Shown: positions 8,712 through 17,260 of the stretch, piece by piece
How the letters are laid out: each line of letters opens with the position of its first letter
Position numbering within the stretch: the stretch's first letter is position 1
Assembly: GCA_016838895.1 (NCBI GenBank)
Contig: JAEKNU010000033.1
Coordinates: 1-43,242, forward strand
Direction of reading: 5' to 3'
Source: Chloroflexota bacterium
GTDB taxonomy: Bacteria; Chloroflexota; Anaerolineae; Anaerolineales; Anaerolineaceae
Length of the DNA stretch: 43,242 bases
Position numbers and translations under genes: made by a program
Notes under the pieces: model-generated
What the model was told of the DNA's origin: nothing
Databases searched by the model: none
The model's input: the letters and a program-made list of their open reading frames with translations, nothing else

Positions 8712-10262
8712 ATGGATCAAACAAAAACCCAATATGAAAAACGCTGGGCTGCATTAACAATTCTATGTATTTCATTATTAATTATTGCTATTGATACCAC
8801 GGTTCTAAATATGTCCATACCATCCATTTCAGGCTCATTGGGTGCCAGCACAGCTCAATTGATGTGGATTATGGACTCCTATACCGTGGTTTTTGCTTCC
8901 TTAATGCTAACTACGGGAACCTTGGGTGACAGGTTTGGAAGAAAAAAAATATTGACCATTGGACTGATTGTTTTTGGATTGGGTTCACTTGGTGCTGCTC
9001 AATCTAACACAACCAGTATGTTAATCTTTTTTCGGGTTTTTCAAGGGATTGGCGGATCAATGATGATGCCCTGTACGCTATCATTGATTGTCAATATTTT
9101 TCCTGATCATGCAGAACGCTCACGGGCATTGGCGATTTGGGGCGGAACATTTGGTATTGGAGCAGGTGTTGGTCCCTTGATTGGGGGCGTTTTATTGAAC
9201 TTCTTTGAATGGCCGGCTGTATTTTATTTAAATATTCCGGTGGTGCTGATTGGATTGATAGGAGGTTATCTTGTAATCCCTGAATCCAGAAACCCAAAGC
9301 CGCCGAAATTGGACATCCCTGGTCTATTACTCTCATCCATGGGTATATTTGCACTGGTTTATGGCATTATCAAGGCTGGTGAAATTGGCTGGGGAGCTAT
9401 TGAGGTGTTGGGGGCAATTATTGCAGGAATGATCCTGATTGGCATTTTTCTGTATTGGGAAAAGAAAACACCAGCGCCAATGCTGCCGCTGCACTTTTTT
9501 AAGAATCAATCTTTCTCGGCCGGTTCCATTACGATGTTCATGAATGCGTTTGCTATCTTTGGGGCGGCATACTTTTTTAGTCAATATTTTCAATCTGTTT
9601 TGGGATATTCACCATTATTGGCTTCACTGGCGATGACACCGCAGTTGGTGATTCAATATCTAGCTACCATCAATTCTGTCAATGTGGTTAAACGATATGG
9701 TACCAAACGAACCATTGCTTTTGGATTAATGGCATCCGGAATTGGATATTTCATGTTTACCAGTATTTCGCAAGTGGACTCCTCATATTTATCATTGATA
9801 GGTCCATTGCTTTTGCTGGGTATCGGTATGGGGCACACCATGACACCGGCCATGACTTCAACTTTAGGCTCTTTGCCGCCCTCCCGGGCAGGCATTGGAT
9901 CAGGCATTGCAGATACCTTTATGAATATCGGTGGCGCATTGGGATTCGCAGTATCCGGGTCAATTATGAATGGCTTTTATCGTCTGGCTGTGAATAAGGG
10001 CATTAAAACCTTTGAGTTTCCCCCAGCAGTGCATGAAATGTTTCTGAGTAGTGTGCAAAATGCATTAATCGCTGCAGAACAAGTTTCCGCCGAATGGATG
10101 CATGAAGTGTCTCTGATTGCTAAGAATGCTTTTGTATACGGTATGGATCATGCCATGTGGTTTATCGGCGCATTTTTGATAGGGGCGAGCCTGGTAGTGT
10201 TTAAGATTGTTCCAGCAAGCATTCAATATGCATCAGATGCGGAAGAAAAAAAAGATCATTAA
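8712..10262 (+). CDS. DHA2-family MFS drug transporter, 14 helices (EmrB/QacA type)
   Basis: A 516-residue membrane protein of the drug:H+ antiporter-2 family. The first helix contains the family pattern IAIDTTVLNMSIPSI (motif D1 with its membrane-buried Asp). Motif A is GDRFGRKK at about residues 77-84, and motif C lies in the fifth helix (GGTFGIGAGVGPLIGGVLL). The count of hydrophobic segments is near fourteen and the length is normal. Such proteins export hydrophobic or cationic toxic compounds using the proton gradient. GGAG sits six bases before the ATG. The gene is alone between two terminators, and no regulator gene is beside it. The large second-half loop (about 425-470) contains a helical stretch outside the membrane, as in other members. 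Confidence 0.93.
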   Translation: MDQTKTQYEKRWAALTILCISLLIIAIDTTVLNMSIPSISGSLGASTAQLMWIMDSYTVVFASLMLTTGTLGDRFGRKKILTIGLIVFGLGSLGAAQSNTTSMLIFFRVFQGIGGSMMMPCTLSLIVNIFPDHAERSRALAIWGGTFGIGAGVGPLIGGVLLNFFEWPAVFYLNIPVVLIGLIGGYLVIPESRNPKPPKLDIPGLLLSSMGIFALVYGIIKAGEIGWGAIEVLGAIIAGMILIGIFLYWEKKTPAPMLPLHFFKNQSFSAGSITMFMNAFAIFGAAYFFSQYFQSVLGYSPLLASLAMTPQLVIQYLATINSVNVVKRYGTKRTIAFGLMASGIGYFMFTSISQVDSSYLSLIGPLLLLGIGMGHTMTPAMTSTLGSLPPSRAGIGSGIADTFMNIGGALGFAVSGSIMNGFYRLAVNKGIKTFEFPPAVHEMFLSSVQNALIAAEQVSAEWMHEVSLIAKNAFVYGMDHAMWFIGAFLIGASLVVFKIVPASIQYASDAEEKKDH

Positions 10263-10312
10263 GCATAAATCTTGACGAAAATCAGGCGCAAGTAAATATT
10301 GGTTAAAAGATA

Positions 10313-10339
10313 AAAAACTGTCCAATTTGGACAGTTTTT
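10313..10339. terminator. Bidirectional intrinsic terminator
   Basis: AAAAACTGTCC and GGACAGTTTTT form an 11-bp stem over AATTT, with an A run before and a T run after. It sits between the rightward MFS gene and the leftward tRNA-Lys gene and should work for both. Confidence 0.88.
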
Positions 10340-10341
10340 TG

Positions 10342-10413
10342 TGAGCGCGGAGAGGATCGAACTCTCAACAAATGGCTTAAAAGGCCACTGCTCTACCATT
10401 GAGCTACGCGCCC
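10342..10413 (-). tRNA. tRNA-Lys (anticodon UUU)
   Basis: On the minus strand, a 72-base cloverleaf is complete. The acceptor stem is GGGCGCG with CGCGCTC (one G-U), the D arm GCTC/GAGC, the anticodon loop CTTTTAA (anticodon TTT), and the T arm GAGAG/CTCTC with a TTCGATC loop. The discriminator base is A. The 3' CCA is not encoded. It lies downstream of the ABC-2 permease operon in the same direction and directly before a terminator. Confidence 0.95.
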
Positions 10414-10508
10414 AACTAACGACAGAATAATATCATTAACAAAACGTTCCGTCAACCTTATCAGTAAAGCCACAGCGTGCTCTGAAATATGATAAATTTT
10501 TCCATATT

Positions 10509-11267
10509 TCAGGCTGTAATCTGCCGTTTTTTGAGTAATATGAATGCCACATAGGCTAATATTAGGCTGCCAAAAATGTTTATTACCAACAATGGCCAGA
10601 AATATGGATCTTCACTCATAAAGCGATTCAAACGCATGGGATGTGACCAGGGAGAAAGATATCCGTAGCTGGATTGAGCAACAAAGTAATTGGATATCAT
10701 CAAACCAGTACCCAATGCCATTACCAGTAAGAAATTATCGAAGACTAATGCCAATATGGTTTGGATGGTTACGATCATAATAGATGCCAGAAAAATAACA
10801 AGGATATGCTGGAATACGTAGACATAATCCATGGCACCCACAAAACTATGACCGTTGAGTGTTACCAGTACAAAGGCGGCGGCAAGCATTAAGACCAAAT
10901 GGAATATGTGTGCCATTGCAGACATTGCTACATTGATGACCCATTTGACAGTCATAATTTTCCATGTTGGTACAGGGAAAGCATAGATTTGTTTCCACTG
11001 GTTGTTGCGAAATTCCACATTGGCATTTAAGGCAGCCAAAAGGGACAATGCCATAGGCAGCATAATTAATGCCCATAGGTTAAGTGAATTGTTTATAACG
11101 GTATCTACAATTTCTGAACCATATGCTTTGGTACCGTAATACCCCCCCAGGCCAATCATAAAGTTAAATATGAACATTAAAATTGGGGCTAGTGCAATAA
11201 CCACTATTGTTAATGAACGTTTTTGTTTCATCGTTTCTGCAATAAATAAATTGATCCAGTTAATCAT
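10509..11267 (-). CDS. ABC-2 type transporter permease (second subunit)
   Basis: A 252-residue membrane protein with about six hydrophobic segments and an N-terminal cytoplasmic stretch (NLFIAETMKQKRS) typical of ABC-2 permeases of the bacitracin/lantibiotic-immunity group (BcrB, LanE/LanG-like). It includes the conserved region around FRNNQWKQIYAFPVPTWKIMTVKW (Q-W-K and P-x-x-K-W), which is shared almost word for word with the neighbouring permease, so the two are paralogues forming a heterodimer. It is expected to export or expel a lipid, peptide or antibiotic from the membrane with the adjacent ATPase. A strong AGGAGG precedes the ATG; the gene begins 11 bases after the first permease's stop. 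It is the last gene of the operon. Confidence 0.88.
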   Translation of the reverse strand: MINWINLFIAETMKQKRSLTIVVIALAPILMFIFNFMIGLGGYYGTKAYGSEIVDTVINNSLNLWALIMLPMALSLLAALNANVEFRNNQWKQIYAFPVPTWKIMTVKWVINVAMSAMAHIFHLVLMLAAAFVLVTLNGHSFVGAMDYVYVFQHILVIFLASIMIVTIQTILALVFDNFLLVMALGTGLMISNYFVAQSSYGYLSPWSHPMRLNRFMSEDPYFWPLLVINIFGSLILAYVAFILLKKRQITA

Positions 11268-11278
11268 TTTTCCTCCTT

Positions 11279-12043
11279 TTACAGGATATCTTTGCGGCTA
11301 AATAAGCGAATGCCAGGCAGCAACCAGATTATTGCTGTGATCAAACTGATGAGCATGGCGGTGATTGGCATAAATGAAGTGTCTAATTCCACAAAATTGG
11401 CTAATGCAGCTAGTGGAACAGTCCAGGGAAAAAATTGAAAAAAATTTCCTGCCCAAGTTAATCCCATGGATAGGGTCACAGCGCTGATACCCAGTCCGAT
11501 ATTGCCAACCAACCCGGGAAAGATGAGGGAGAAGACAAAGTGAATACTGGTTAAGCCAACAGATGCGACACATAATATAATCAGGAACCAAAGAAAATCC
11601 AGCGTATCCATAAAAGGTATATAGGATACTTGTGGTACGAACAGCTGGATAATCGGAAAACTACCCAGGAATAGGAGAACTACTTGTGCATGTGACACAA
11701 AGGTGAGTGTTATTATGGCTAACCACTTGGTGAATAATATTTTCCACTTTGGAATTGGTAGACAAAAAATGTGTTTCCACTGCCCAGTTGTGGTTTCCAT
11801 TGAGCCGATTAATCCGGTTGCTATGGATAAAAACATTGGCATAACAATCATCGGCCAAATGGAAAATGTAAAGTTCAATAAATGATTAAACATTTCTTTA
11901 TTATAATTTTCAAGCCCTCTGTCCAAAACCATAAATATAATCAGGATGATAAGCAACACAGGAATTAAGATGGTCAATAAAAAGGCAATGGTTCGTTTCA
12001 ACTTTAATAATTCAGCTGAATATATAGCAACCAACTGTTTCAT
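11279..12043 (-). CDS. ABC-2 type transporter permease (first subunit)
   Basis: A 254-residue protein with about six membrane segments, starting MKQLVAIYSAELLKLKRT, a pattern typical of ABC-2 permeases in peptide-antibiotic resistance exporters. The segment METTTGQWKHIFCLPIPKWKILFTKWLA matches the equivalent part of the next permease, which supports a heterodimeric membrane channel. AGGAGG lies at the right distance from its ATG, and only 9 bases separate it from the upstream ATPase gene. With the ATPase and the second permease it would make one exporter. The partner two-component system upstream suggests induction by an envelope-acting compound, but the substrate is not determined by sequence. 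Confidence 0.88.
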   Translation of the reverse strand: MKQLVAIYSAELLKLKRTIAFLLTILIPVLLIILIIFMVLDRGLENYNKEMFNHLLNFTFSIWPMIVMPMFLSIATGLIGSMETTTGQWKHIFCLPIPKWKILFTKWLAIITLTFVSHAQVVLLFLGSFPIIQLFVPQVSYIPFMDTLDFLWFLIILCVASVGLTSIHFVFSLIFPGLVGNIGLGISAVTLSMGLTWAGNFFQFFPWTVPLAALANFVELDTSFMPITAMLISLITAIIWLLPGIRLFSRKDIL

Positions 12044-12052
12044 GATTTCCTC

Positions 12053-12961
12053 CTATTTGGTTAAGGTCATGAAAATATCTTCCAATGTCGGCTGCTTAAT
12101 GAAAGATTGCTGAATTTGATAACCATGATCAATGATCAGGCGATTGATACTTTCAGCCTGCTCAGGTGATTGAATAGAGACTTGAATACTGCCGTTGTTC
12201 TTTTGGACTTCATAGCCATTGCTATTTAATATCTGGAACACTTCATCTCTGGCGGCTACTTGCAAGATTAACTGCGGGGCATAATGGGCATTAAGCTCGG
12301 ATAACGTGCCCTGAAAACGAAAATGCCCCTGATGGATGATGCCAATATGGGTTGCCATGAGCTCTACTTCGCTGAGTAGGTGACTGGACAAAAACACATT
12401 GACCCCAGCGGTCTTAGGCAGCTCCAGAATGAGATCGCGAATTTCATGAATGCCGGCTGGATCCAAGCCATTGGTTGGCTCATCCAGAATGAGTAATTCA
12501 GGGTCGCTGAGCATGGCAAGCGCCAATCCTAATCGTTGTTTCATCCCCGTGGAATAGCCTTTTACCACGCGCTGACTGGCATCCTGCAATTTAACCAGAC
12601 GTAAGACGTGGGCTATATTGGCTTTGGGTAAATCCAACATTCTGCGGGTAACCTCCAGGTTTTCTTCGCCTGTTAAATTTGGATACAAACTGGGACTTTC
12701 TACCAGGGCACCAATCTTACGGAAGATGCTGATATTTTTGCGATTCATTGGTTCCCCAAAGATGCGGACATCTCCCTGATCAGGTTTGATCAATCCCAGT
12801 AGCATACGAATGGTGGTCGTTTTTCCGGCACCATTCGGGCCAAGAAAGCCGTACACACTTTGATAGGGCATCTGCAAATTCAAATCCTGAACGGCAGCAA
12901 TATTTTTAAAAGTGCGGGTTAATTGACGCGTTTCGATACAATATGCGCTTGTTTGTGACAT
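12053..12961 (-). CDS. ABC transporter ATP-binding protein (BcrA/LanF-like)
   Basis: A 302-residue cytoplasmic ATPase. It has Walker A GPNGAGKTT (about residues 40-48), a Q-loop region followed by the signature region YSTGMKQRLGLA (about 138-149), Walker B LLILDEPTNGLDPAG (about 158-172), and the switch histidine in FLSSHLLSE. The last 80 residues form the extra C-terminal domain common in BcrA/DrrA-type proteins. It would power the two permeases that follow at 9 and 11 bases spacing. GGAG precedes the ATG. A 105-base gap separates it from the upstream histidine kinase, and that gap contains a promoter-like sequence and four phased heptamers, so the transporter genes can probably be induced separately from the regulators. 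Confidence 0.93.
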   Translation of the reverse strand: MSQTSAYCIETRQLTRTFKNIAAVQDLNLQMPYQSVYGFLGPNGAGKTTTIRMLLGLIKPDQGDVRIFGEPMNRKNISIFRKIGALVESPSLYPNLTGEENLEVTRRMLDLPKANIAHVLRLVKLQDASQRVVKGYSTGMKQRLGLALAMLSDPELLILDEPTNGLDPAGIHEIRDLILELPKTAGVNVFLSSHLLSEVELMATHIGIIHQGHFRFQGTLSELNAHYAPQLILQVAARDEVFQILNSNGYEVQKNNGSIQVSIQSPEQAESINRLIIDHGYQIQQSFIKQPTLEDIFMTLTK

Positions 12962-12979
12962 GTTTGCACACTCCTTATT

Positions 12980-13013
12980 TTTTGATACTTAAAGGATAAA
13001 CATGAGATGTCAC
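12980..13013 (-). promoter_or_regulatory. Candidate promoter of the ABC-2 exporter operon
   Basis: Reading leftwards, TTGTGA (overlapping the last heptamer) is followed after about 18 bases by TAAGTA. The ribosome site GGAG and the ATG of the ATPase gene come shortly after. The -35 match is moderate, as expected for an activator-dependent promoter. Confidence 0.5.
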
Positions 13014-13047
13014 AAGCCTGTCGAAGGATTGTCGCAAATTTGTCGCA
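13008..13047 (-). promoter_or_regulatory. Four direct heptamers in 11-bp phase: probable response-regulator operator
   Basis: On the plus strand, heptamers begin at 13008, 13019, 13030 and 13041: TGTCACA, TGTCGAA, TGTCGCA, TGTCGCA. The spacing is exactly 11 bases each time, so all face the same side of the helix. They lie between the histidine kinase stop and the ATPase start, and the last one overlaps the candidate -35. OmpR-family regulators usually bind such direct repeats as head-to-tail dimers, and the gene for one lies in the same locus. Confidence 0.75.
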
Positions 13048-13066
13048 GAATGGATTGGATATTCCT

Positions 13067-14602
13067 TTAGTTAATTGGGAACTGAATGATAAAACAAGCA
13101 CCGCAGCCTGCCTGGCTGCTGACGGAGATGTTTCCCCCCATGGATCGGATCAATTCTTTGGAGAGGGACAGACCGATACCACTACCATCGGATCGGGGAT
13201 GTTTTTGGAAAGGCTGCCAAATCTTATCAACCATATCTTCAGAAATGCCTTCGCCTGTATCCTTGAATTGCAGGATAACTTGATCATGATCTGTTTCAAC
13301 TTCCAGACGAATCACACCACCAGCATCCGTGTGCCGTACTGCATTATGGGTTAGATTGCGTAAAACCTGTGCCAGACGAAAATGATCAACACTTATAGAT
13401 ATGGAAGATTTATTGGCATTGAAGACAAATTCAATTTGTTTTTTCTCCCAGGCAAATTGCTGAAGGGGTTTCAGAATAGGGACAAGTTGTTGGGGAATTT
13501 GCAGCGGCTGTAAATCCAAACTAAGCTGCATGTGTTCACTTTGGGTCAGGGTAAAGAGATCTTCAATGAGATGATGCAGCCCATCCACTTCCTGCTGCAA
13601 GACTGAATTTTGCTGATTGATTTCTTTTGTAGTGCTTGCCGGACTGCTTTCCAAAACTGCTTTTAATGTGGTTATTGGCGTACGTAGTTCATGAGATATT
13701 TTCAGGAGCCATTCTTTTTGACTGGCCATTAATGCCGAAATTTTATCTTGCTTCTGTAGTAATTCATTCTGAGATGTTTCAAGGCTGGCAGACATTTCAT
13801 TGAAATCCTGCATTAACCGGCTGATCTCATCTTCACCATGAATCTCAACTCGCTCACTAAGATTCCCATTTTTTAGCTCGTTTACGGATTGAACCAATCG
13901 TTTCAGTCGTTTTGTGTAAAAATTAGCAATCAGCCATGAAAAGAGAAACACAAACGGGGCAGCTACAATCACGGCGACGATGCCGGTTCCCATTGATATT
14001 CCGGTAAATGGCGTGACTTGCGTGGCAATGGTGACAAAGAATTTGCCCAGGTAGGTAACAGGGGCAGTATAGCTATAACTTGGATCCGGTCTGGTGGCGA
14101 GAACGGTTATTAGTAATGAAGCGACCATTATTGTGCTGGGAATGACCAGAACAATCAAGCTAATGGTTTGGGTTAGGCTGAGTGTAATTGACCGTTTACG
14201 AAGATTATCCCAACGATCCAGAATGAAAAAGAAAAACTCGAACCCGAAACAAATGCCAATCATAAAGATCAGAAAAAAGAAATGATTTAATAAGAAACTC
14301 ATGCTGGTTGAGTCTTGATATTGAAAAGGCATGAAATAGCGTGCTGGTAAATAGAGAAGGACAAAAACCAGTAAAAGCGAAGTATAGCTACTTAACTTTG
14401 CAAAAATCATTTTGGATTGTTTTCTGCGGTTTAGATAAAAAGATAATCCCAGAATAAATGTTGATACAAAATCCAGAATTAAGAAATTGCCATAATAGAT
14501 GAACATAGGAATATCCGGCGCCGCATACTGCAGCGCAGGGATATAGAAAAGCAAAACAATCCATATCGGAATTAAAACTTTAAATGGGATTTTCTTTTTC
14601 AT
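13067..14602 (-). CDS. Membrane sensor histidine kinase
   Basis: A 511-residue kinase starting at ATG 14602, seven bases after the response-regulator stop; longer in-frame starts would run into that gene. The first 240 residues have about six membrane segments with little outside the membrane, suggesting it senses within the bilayer or through the exporter. A HAMP linker follows (about 245-300, GNLSERVEIHGEDEISRL). The HisKA box KISHELRTPITTLK has the phosphorylated His304. The ATP-binding domain shows the N box (NLTHNAVRHTDAGG), G1 (DTGEGIS) and G2 (GSGIGLSLSKE). It should phosphorylate the adjacent OmpR-type regulator, and the exporter operon downstream is the probable target. Confidence 0.93.
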   Translation of the reverse strand: MKKKIPFKVLIPIWIVLLFYIPALQYAAPDIPMFIYYGNFLILDFVSTFILGLSFYLNRRKQSKMIFAKLSSYTSLLLVFVLLYLPARYFMPFQYQDSTSMSFLLNHFFFLIFMIGICFGFEFFFFILDRWDNLRKRSITLSLTQTISLIVLVIPSTIMVASLLITVLATRPDPSYSYTAPVTYLGKFFVTIATQVTPFTGISMGTGIVAVIVAAPFVFLFSWLIANFYTKRLKRLVQSVNELKNGNLSERVEIHGEDEISRLMQDFNEMSASLETSQNELLQKQDKISALMASQKEWLLKISHELRTPITTLKAVLESSPASTTKEINQQNSVLQQEVDGLHHLIEDLFTLTQSEHMQLSLDLQPLQIPQQLVPILKPLQQFAWEKKQIEFVFNANKSSISISVDHFRLAQVLRNLTHNAVRHTDAGGVIRLEVETDHDQVILQFKDTGEGISEDMVDKIWQPFQKHPRSDGSGIGLSLSKELIRSMGGNISVSSQAGCGACFIIQFPIN

Positions 14603-14609
14603 AATAATC

Positions 14610-15302
14610 TTATTGCCCGATATTAAAACGATATCCGATTCCCCAAACTGATTCAATCGCATCACCCAATGGCGAGATTTTTTTTCGCAGGCGAAGAATA
14701 GCGTTATCAATGGAACGGTCACCCGGGATGTATTGTTCATGCCAGACGGATTCCATCAGAAAAGAGCGATTGAATACGCGTCCGGGATTTTGCAGGAATA
14801 ACTCAAGAAGATCAAATTCAGTGGGTGAGAGATTAGTGTTAATTTCAGCTACCCATACTTGATGTTGATTGGTATCCAACACAAGCGTTTTCCATGTGAT
14901 CTTGCTTTGATGGATGTTTGATTCATGTTTGGTCGTTGCTCGATTTGAGCGACGCAAAATGACATTTACCCGGGCAAGCAGCTCACGCATACTGAAAGGC
15001 TTGGTGAGATAATCTTCGGCACCCAGTTCCAGACCGATCACTTTGTCCAGTTCATCGGCCCGTGCGGTTAGCATGAGCACCGGAATTTCACATGTCTTTT
15101 GAACTTCACGCAGCACAGCCAATCCATCAATACCCGGCAGCATCCAATCCAGAATGACCAGATTGATCGCGTGGTGTTGTAAAAATGATAAACCCTCTTC
15201 TCCGGAATTGCAGTGATAGGCCTGATGCCCATTCTTTTTTAATTCTTGCTGCAATACTGTCGCAAGGTTTTCAGCATCTTCAATGATAAGAATATTTGCC
15301 AT
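14610..15302 (-). CDS. OmpR-family response regulator
   Basis: A 230-residue two-domain regulator. The receiver domain (1-118) has the acidic pocket ED near the start, phospho-acceptor Asp52 in VILDWMLPG, the switch Thr in MLTARADE, and the Lys of LTKPFS. The winged-helix DNA-binding domain (about 130-228) has LSPTEFDLLELFLQNPGRVFNR and a recognition helix near SIDNAILRLRKKI. It is followed by the cognate kinase gene at a 7-base gap. It probably binds the phased heptamers before the ABC ATPase gene and activates exporter genes. Upstream of its own ATG (15302) no clear ribosome site was found, so it may be translated weakly. Confidence 0.94.
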   Translation of the reverse strand: MANILIIEDAENLATVLQQELKKNGHQAYHCNSGEEGLSFLQHHAINLVILDWMLPGIDGLAVLREVQKTCEIPVLMLTARADELDKVIGLELGAEDYLTKPFSMRELLARVNVILRRSNRATTKHESNIHQSKITWKTLVLDTNQHQVWVAEINTNLSPTEFDLLELFLQNPGRVFNRSFLMESVWHEQYIPGDRSIDNAILRLRKKISPLGDAIESVWGIGYRFNIGQ

Positions 15303-15385
15303 ATGATGAGTTTAATGCAAAGCAGAAGGCGCGTCAATTTGAATTCTCTCTTTGAGTGATGTTTTGTAGCAATAGGATTGAATAG

Positions 15386-15443
15386 ATATTTAATGAATAT
15401 TTAATGAATATTCCTCCCCTATCGTTTCATAGAGGAGGATATT
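15386..15443. repeat. Tandem 11-bp repeat joined to a long hairpin
   Basis: ATATTTAATGA occurs twice in tandem (15386-15407) followed by a partial third copy. It runs into an inverted repeat whose arms are GAATATTCCTCCCCTAT and ATAGAGGAGGATATTC (one bulge, one mismatch that is a G-U pair in RNA). This lies between the GH53 gene end and the response-regulator start, both leftward. The hairpin may terminate the galactanase message; the phased repeats could be a promoter or operator for the regulator. Confidence 0.5.
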
Positions 15444-15514
15444 CAAGGAAAAGAGAATATTGATGGGCTGGCATGAAGCAAGCCAGCAATTACATGAACC
15501 CAAACAGAGAGAGG

Positions 15515-16804
15515 TTAATTTGTGTTCTGGAAAACACTAAAGGCGTTTACGGCTTTCCATTGGAAGTTAAACATTGCTTGATTTTCCCAGGTGGAACCGT
15601 CAGTATCTTTTGGTGCGGTAGCAATCCATTCGCCACCCCAATAGAATACACCTCTACCCAGGCTATTGCCTTTGGCTACATCAACGACAGCTTGCAGGAA
15701 ATCAGTCTGGCCGCTTACTGAAGCGTCGTAGCCCGATAATAACTGGCTCTGCAGACCGATGATATTGTTGGTCCAGTCGTACCAATCCAGGGTAAATGGA
15801 TAGGAGGTTTCAGCGATAACAATTTCTTTGCAATAGCGTGATGCGAGCTCATCCATATAGGAATCAAGATCACTGATGGTGCCGTGCCAATTGTGGTAAT
15901 AAGAGATCCCCACGATATCAAAGTCAACGCCATAGGCAATGATGTTATCAAAGAACCAGGTCATCTCATCGATATCACCGCTAGCAATCTGCACCATAAT
16001 TTCAGCGGATGAACCAGTATCTTCAACCGCACTGATACCAGAATTTACCAGGGTGGCCAAGTTGGTCCATTGTTCTGGTGTATTGTAAGCAGGATCGTCC
16101 ATGTGTACTTCGCCATCTGTCCAGAGCATGCCGTGTGTAATTTCATTTCCGATCTGCACCATATCCGGAGGTGTTCCTTGAGCGATCAGAGAAGATATGA
16201 CATCGTAGGTGTAATCGTAAACTGCCTGATTTAAATCTGTAAATGACATGCTATCCCAGGCTGCTGGTTTGTTTTGTTGACTAGGATCTGCCCAAAAGTC
16301 TGAATAATGGAAATCAATCAAGACTTTCAACCCAGCTGCTTTGGCTCTTTGTGTCATTGCCAGCACATCCGTTTTGTTGCAATAACCTTCTGTTGGATTA
16401 TTCCAGACGCGGAAGCGCACATAATTGACGCCGTTATCAGCCAGTATTTGGAACACGTCCTGGGTTACACCCGTAGATGTTTTGTAAACCCCGCCTTTGT
16501 CCTCTACGCGACTGACGTACGAGGCATCAAAGCCTTTGATAAAGTCTGATGAAGGTGGGGTGGTTGAAGTTGGTGTAACTGCTGTAGCAGTTGGTGTTTC
16601 AGTAGTCACAATGGGTGTCTCCGTAGTTGAAGTAGGAGTGATAGGTGTTTGTGTTGGTAAATCCGGGGTTGAGGTTGGTATGGGTGTTCTGGTTGGACGC
16701 CGTGAATTCGTTGGACCTGCACTGGCAAATGCAACAGTTACCAGCATGATGAGCGCCATAATGGGTATCAAATGTACTTTCCTTCTATTTTGAGATTTGT
16801 TCAT
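15515..16804 (-). CDS. Secreted GH53 endo-beta-1,4-galactanase
   Basis: A 429-residue enzyme. Residues 1-28 are a signal peptide (LIPIMALIMLVTVAFASAG) with no lipobox, followed by a long Thr/Pro linker to about 85. The GH53 barrel starts at FIKGFDASYVSRVEDKGG and shows VRFRVWNNP, the acid/base Glu221 in QIGNEITHGMLW, and the nucleophile Glu332 in VIAETSYPF. Family members cut beta-1,4-galactan side chains of pectic arabinogalactan I, releasing galacto-oligosaccharides. The linker suggests surface display or a removed partner module; no binding domain is seen. AGGAGG precedes the ATG. It sits next to, but is separated by tRNA genes from, the GH31/GH127 genes on the same strand. Confidence 0.95.
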   Translation of the reverse strand: MNKSQNRRKVHLIPIMALIMLVTVAFASAGPTNSRRPTRTPIPTSTPDLPTQTPITPTSTTETPIVTTETPTATAVTPTSTTPPSSDFIKGFDASYVSRVEDKGGVYKTSTGVTQDVFQILADNGVNYVRFRVWNNPTEGYCNKTDVLAMTQRAKAAGLKVLIDFHYSDFWADPSQQNKPAAWDSMSFTDLNQAVYDYTYDVISSLIAQGTPPDMVQIGNEITHGMLWTDGEVHMDDPAYNTPEQWTNLATLVNSGISAVEDTGSSAEIMVQIASGDIDEMTWFFDNIIAYGVDFDIVGISYYHNWHGTISDLDSYMDELASRYCKEIVIAETSYPFTLDWYDWTNNIIGLQSQLLSGYDASVSGQTDFLQAVVDVAKGNSLGRGVFYWGGEWIATAPKDTDGSTWENQAMFNFQWKAVNAFSVFQNTN

Positions 16805-16868
16805 TTCTTGCCTCCTGTGTAAGCAAATTTCTCCGCATTGCGGGTGATTTGCATTCTTACTATCCCAA

Positions 16869-16897
16869 TTATTAGTTTATTTATTTATTGGTAACAA
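16869..16897 (-). promoter_or_regulatory. Candidate promoter of GH53 gene
   Basis: On the minus strand TTGTTA and TAATAA are spaced by 17 bases, about 65 bases before the GH53 ATG. Hexamers are only moderate matches. Confidence 0.4.
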
Positions 16898-17018
16898 TGC
16901 TTGTTCAAAAACCGGATAAAATTGACAAATTCCGTATAAATATGAGGACCTCTAATTTATGACAGGGATGGGAATAATGAAATGAAGGGCTGGCAAAGAA
17001 ATCGAGATTCTTCAAAGG

Positions 17019-17047
17019 TTGACAAAAAAGTATGAATATTCTATAAT
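17019..17047 (+). promoter_or_regulatory. Consensus sigma-70 promoter for the tRNA pair
   Basis: TTGACA (17019-17024) and TATAAT (17042-17047) are both perfect and separated by 17 bases. The tRNA-Gly gene starts 36 bases further on. Confidence 0.9.
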
Positions 17048-17083
17048 CACTGACGTTGACAAAAAAATAAATTTGTAAAAATT

Positions 17084-17156
17084 GCGGGCATAGTTCAGTT
17101 GGTAGAACGCCTCCTTGCCAAGGAGAAGGTCACGAGTTCGAGTCTCGTTGCCCGCT
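17084..17156 (+). tRNA. tRNA-Gly (anticodon GCC)
   Basis: A 73-base cloverleaf: acceptor GCGGGCA with TGCCCGC, anticodon stem CTCCT/AGGAG with loop TTGCCAA (anticodon GCC), T stem CGAG.. with TTCGAGT loop, and discriminator T. CCA is not encoded beyond the following CA. It is co-transcribed with tRNA-Cys, 18 bases downstream. Confidence 0.95.
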
Positions 17157-17174
17157 CAGTTTTGTAGAAAAATC

Positions 17175-17246
17175 GGCGACGTGGCCAAGTTGGCAAGGCA
17201 AGGGTCTGCAAAACCCTCATCATGGGTTCGAGTCCCATCGTCGCCT
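17175..17246 (+). tRNA. tRNA-Cys (anticodon GCA)
   Basis: A 72-base cloverleaf: acceptor GGCGACG with CGTCGCC, anticodon stem AGGGT/ACCCT with loop CTGCAAA (anticodon GCA), T arm ATGGG/CCCAT, and discriminator T, the base expected for cysteine tRNA. It is followed by a strong terminator. Confidence 0.95.
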
Positions 17247-17260
17247 CAAAAGTCATAAAC

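Noticed and set aside
16875..16890. TTTA tandem microsatellite upstream of GH53
   Set aside because: Only three to four units in an AT-rich promoter spacer; no sign of a phase-variation role.
17055..17083. A second promoter (TTGACA) just before tRNA-Gly
   Set aside because: No -10 hexamer lies at a workable distance before the tRNA; the -10 would fall at the mature 5' end.
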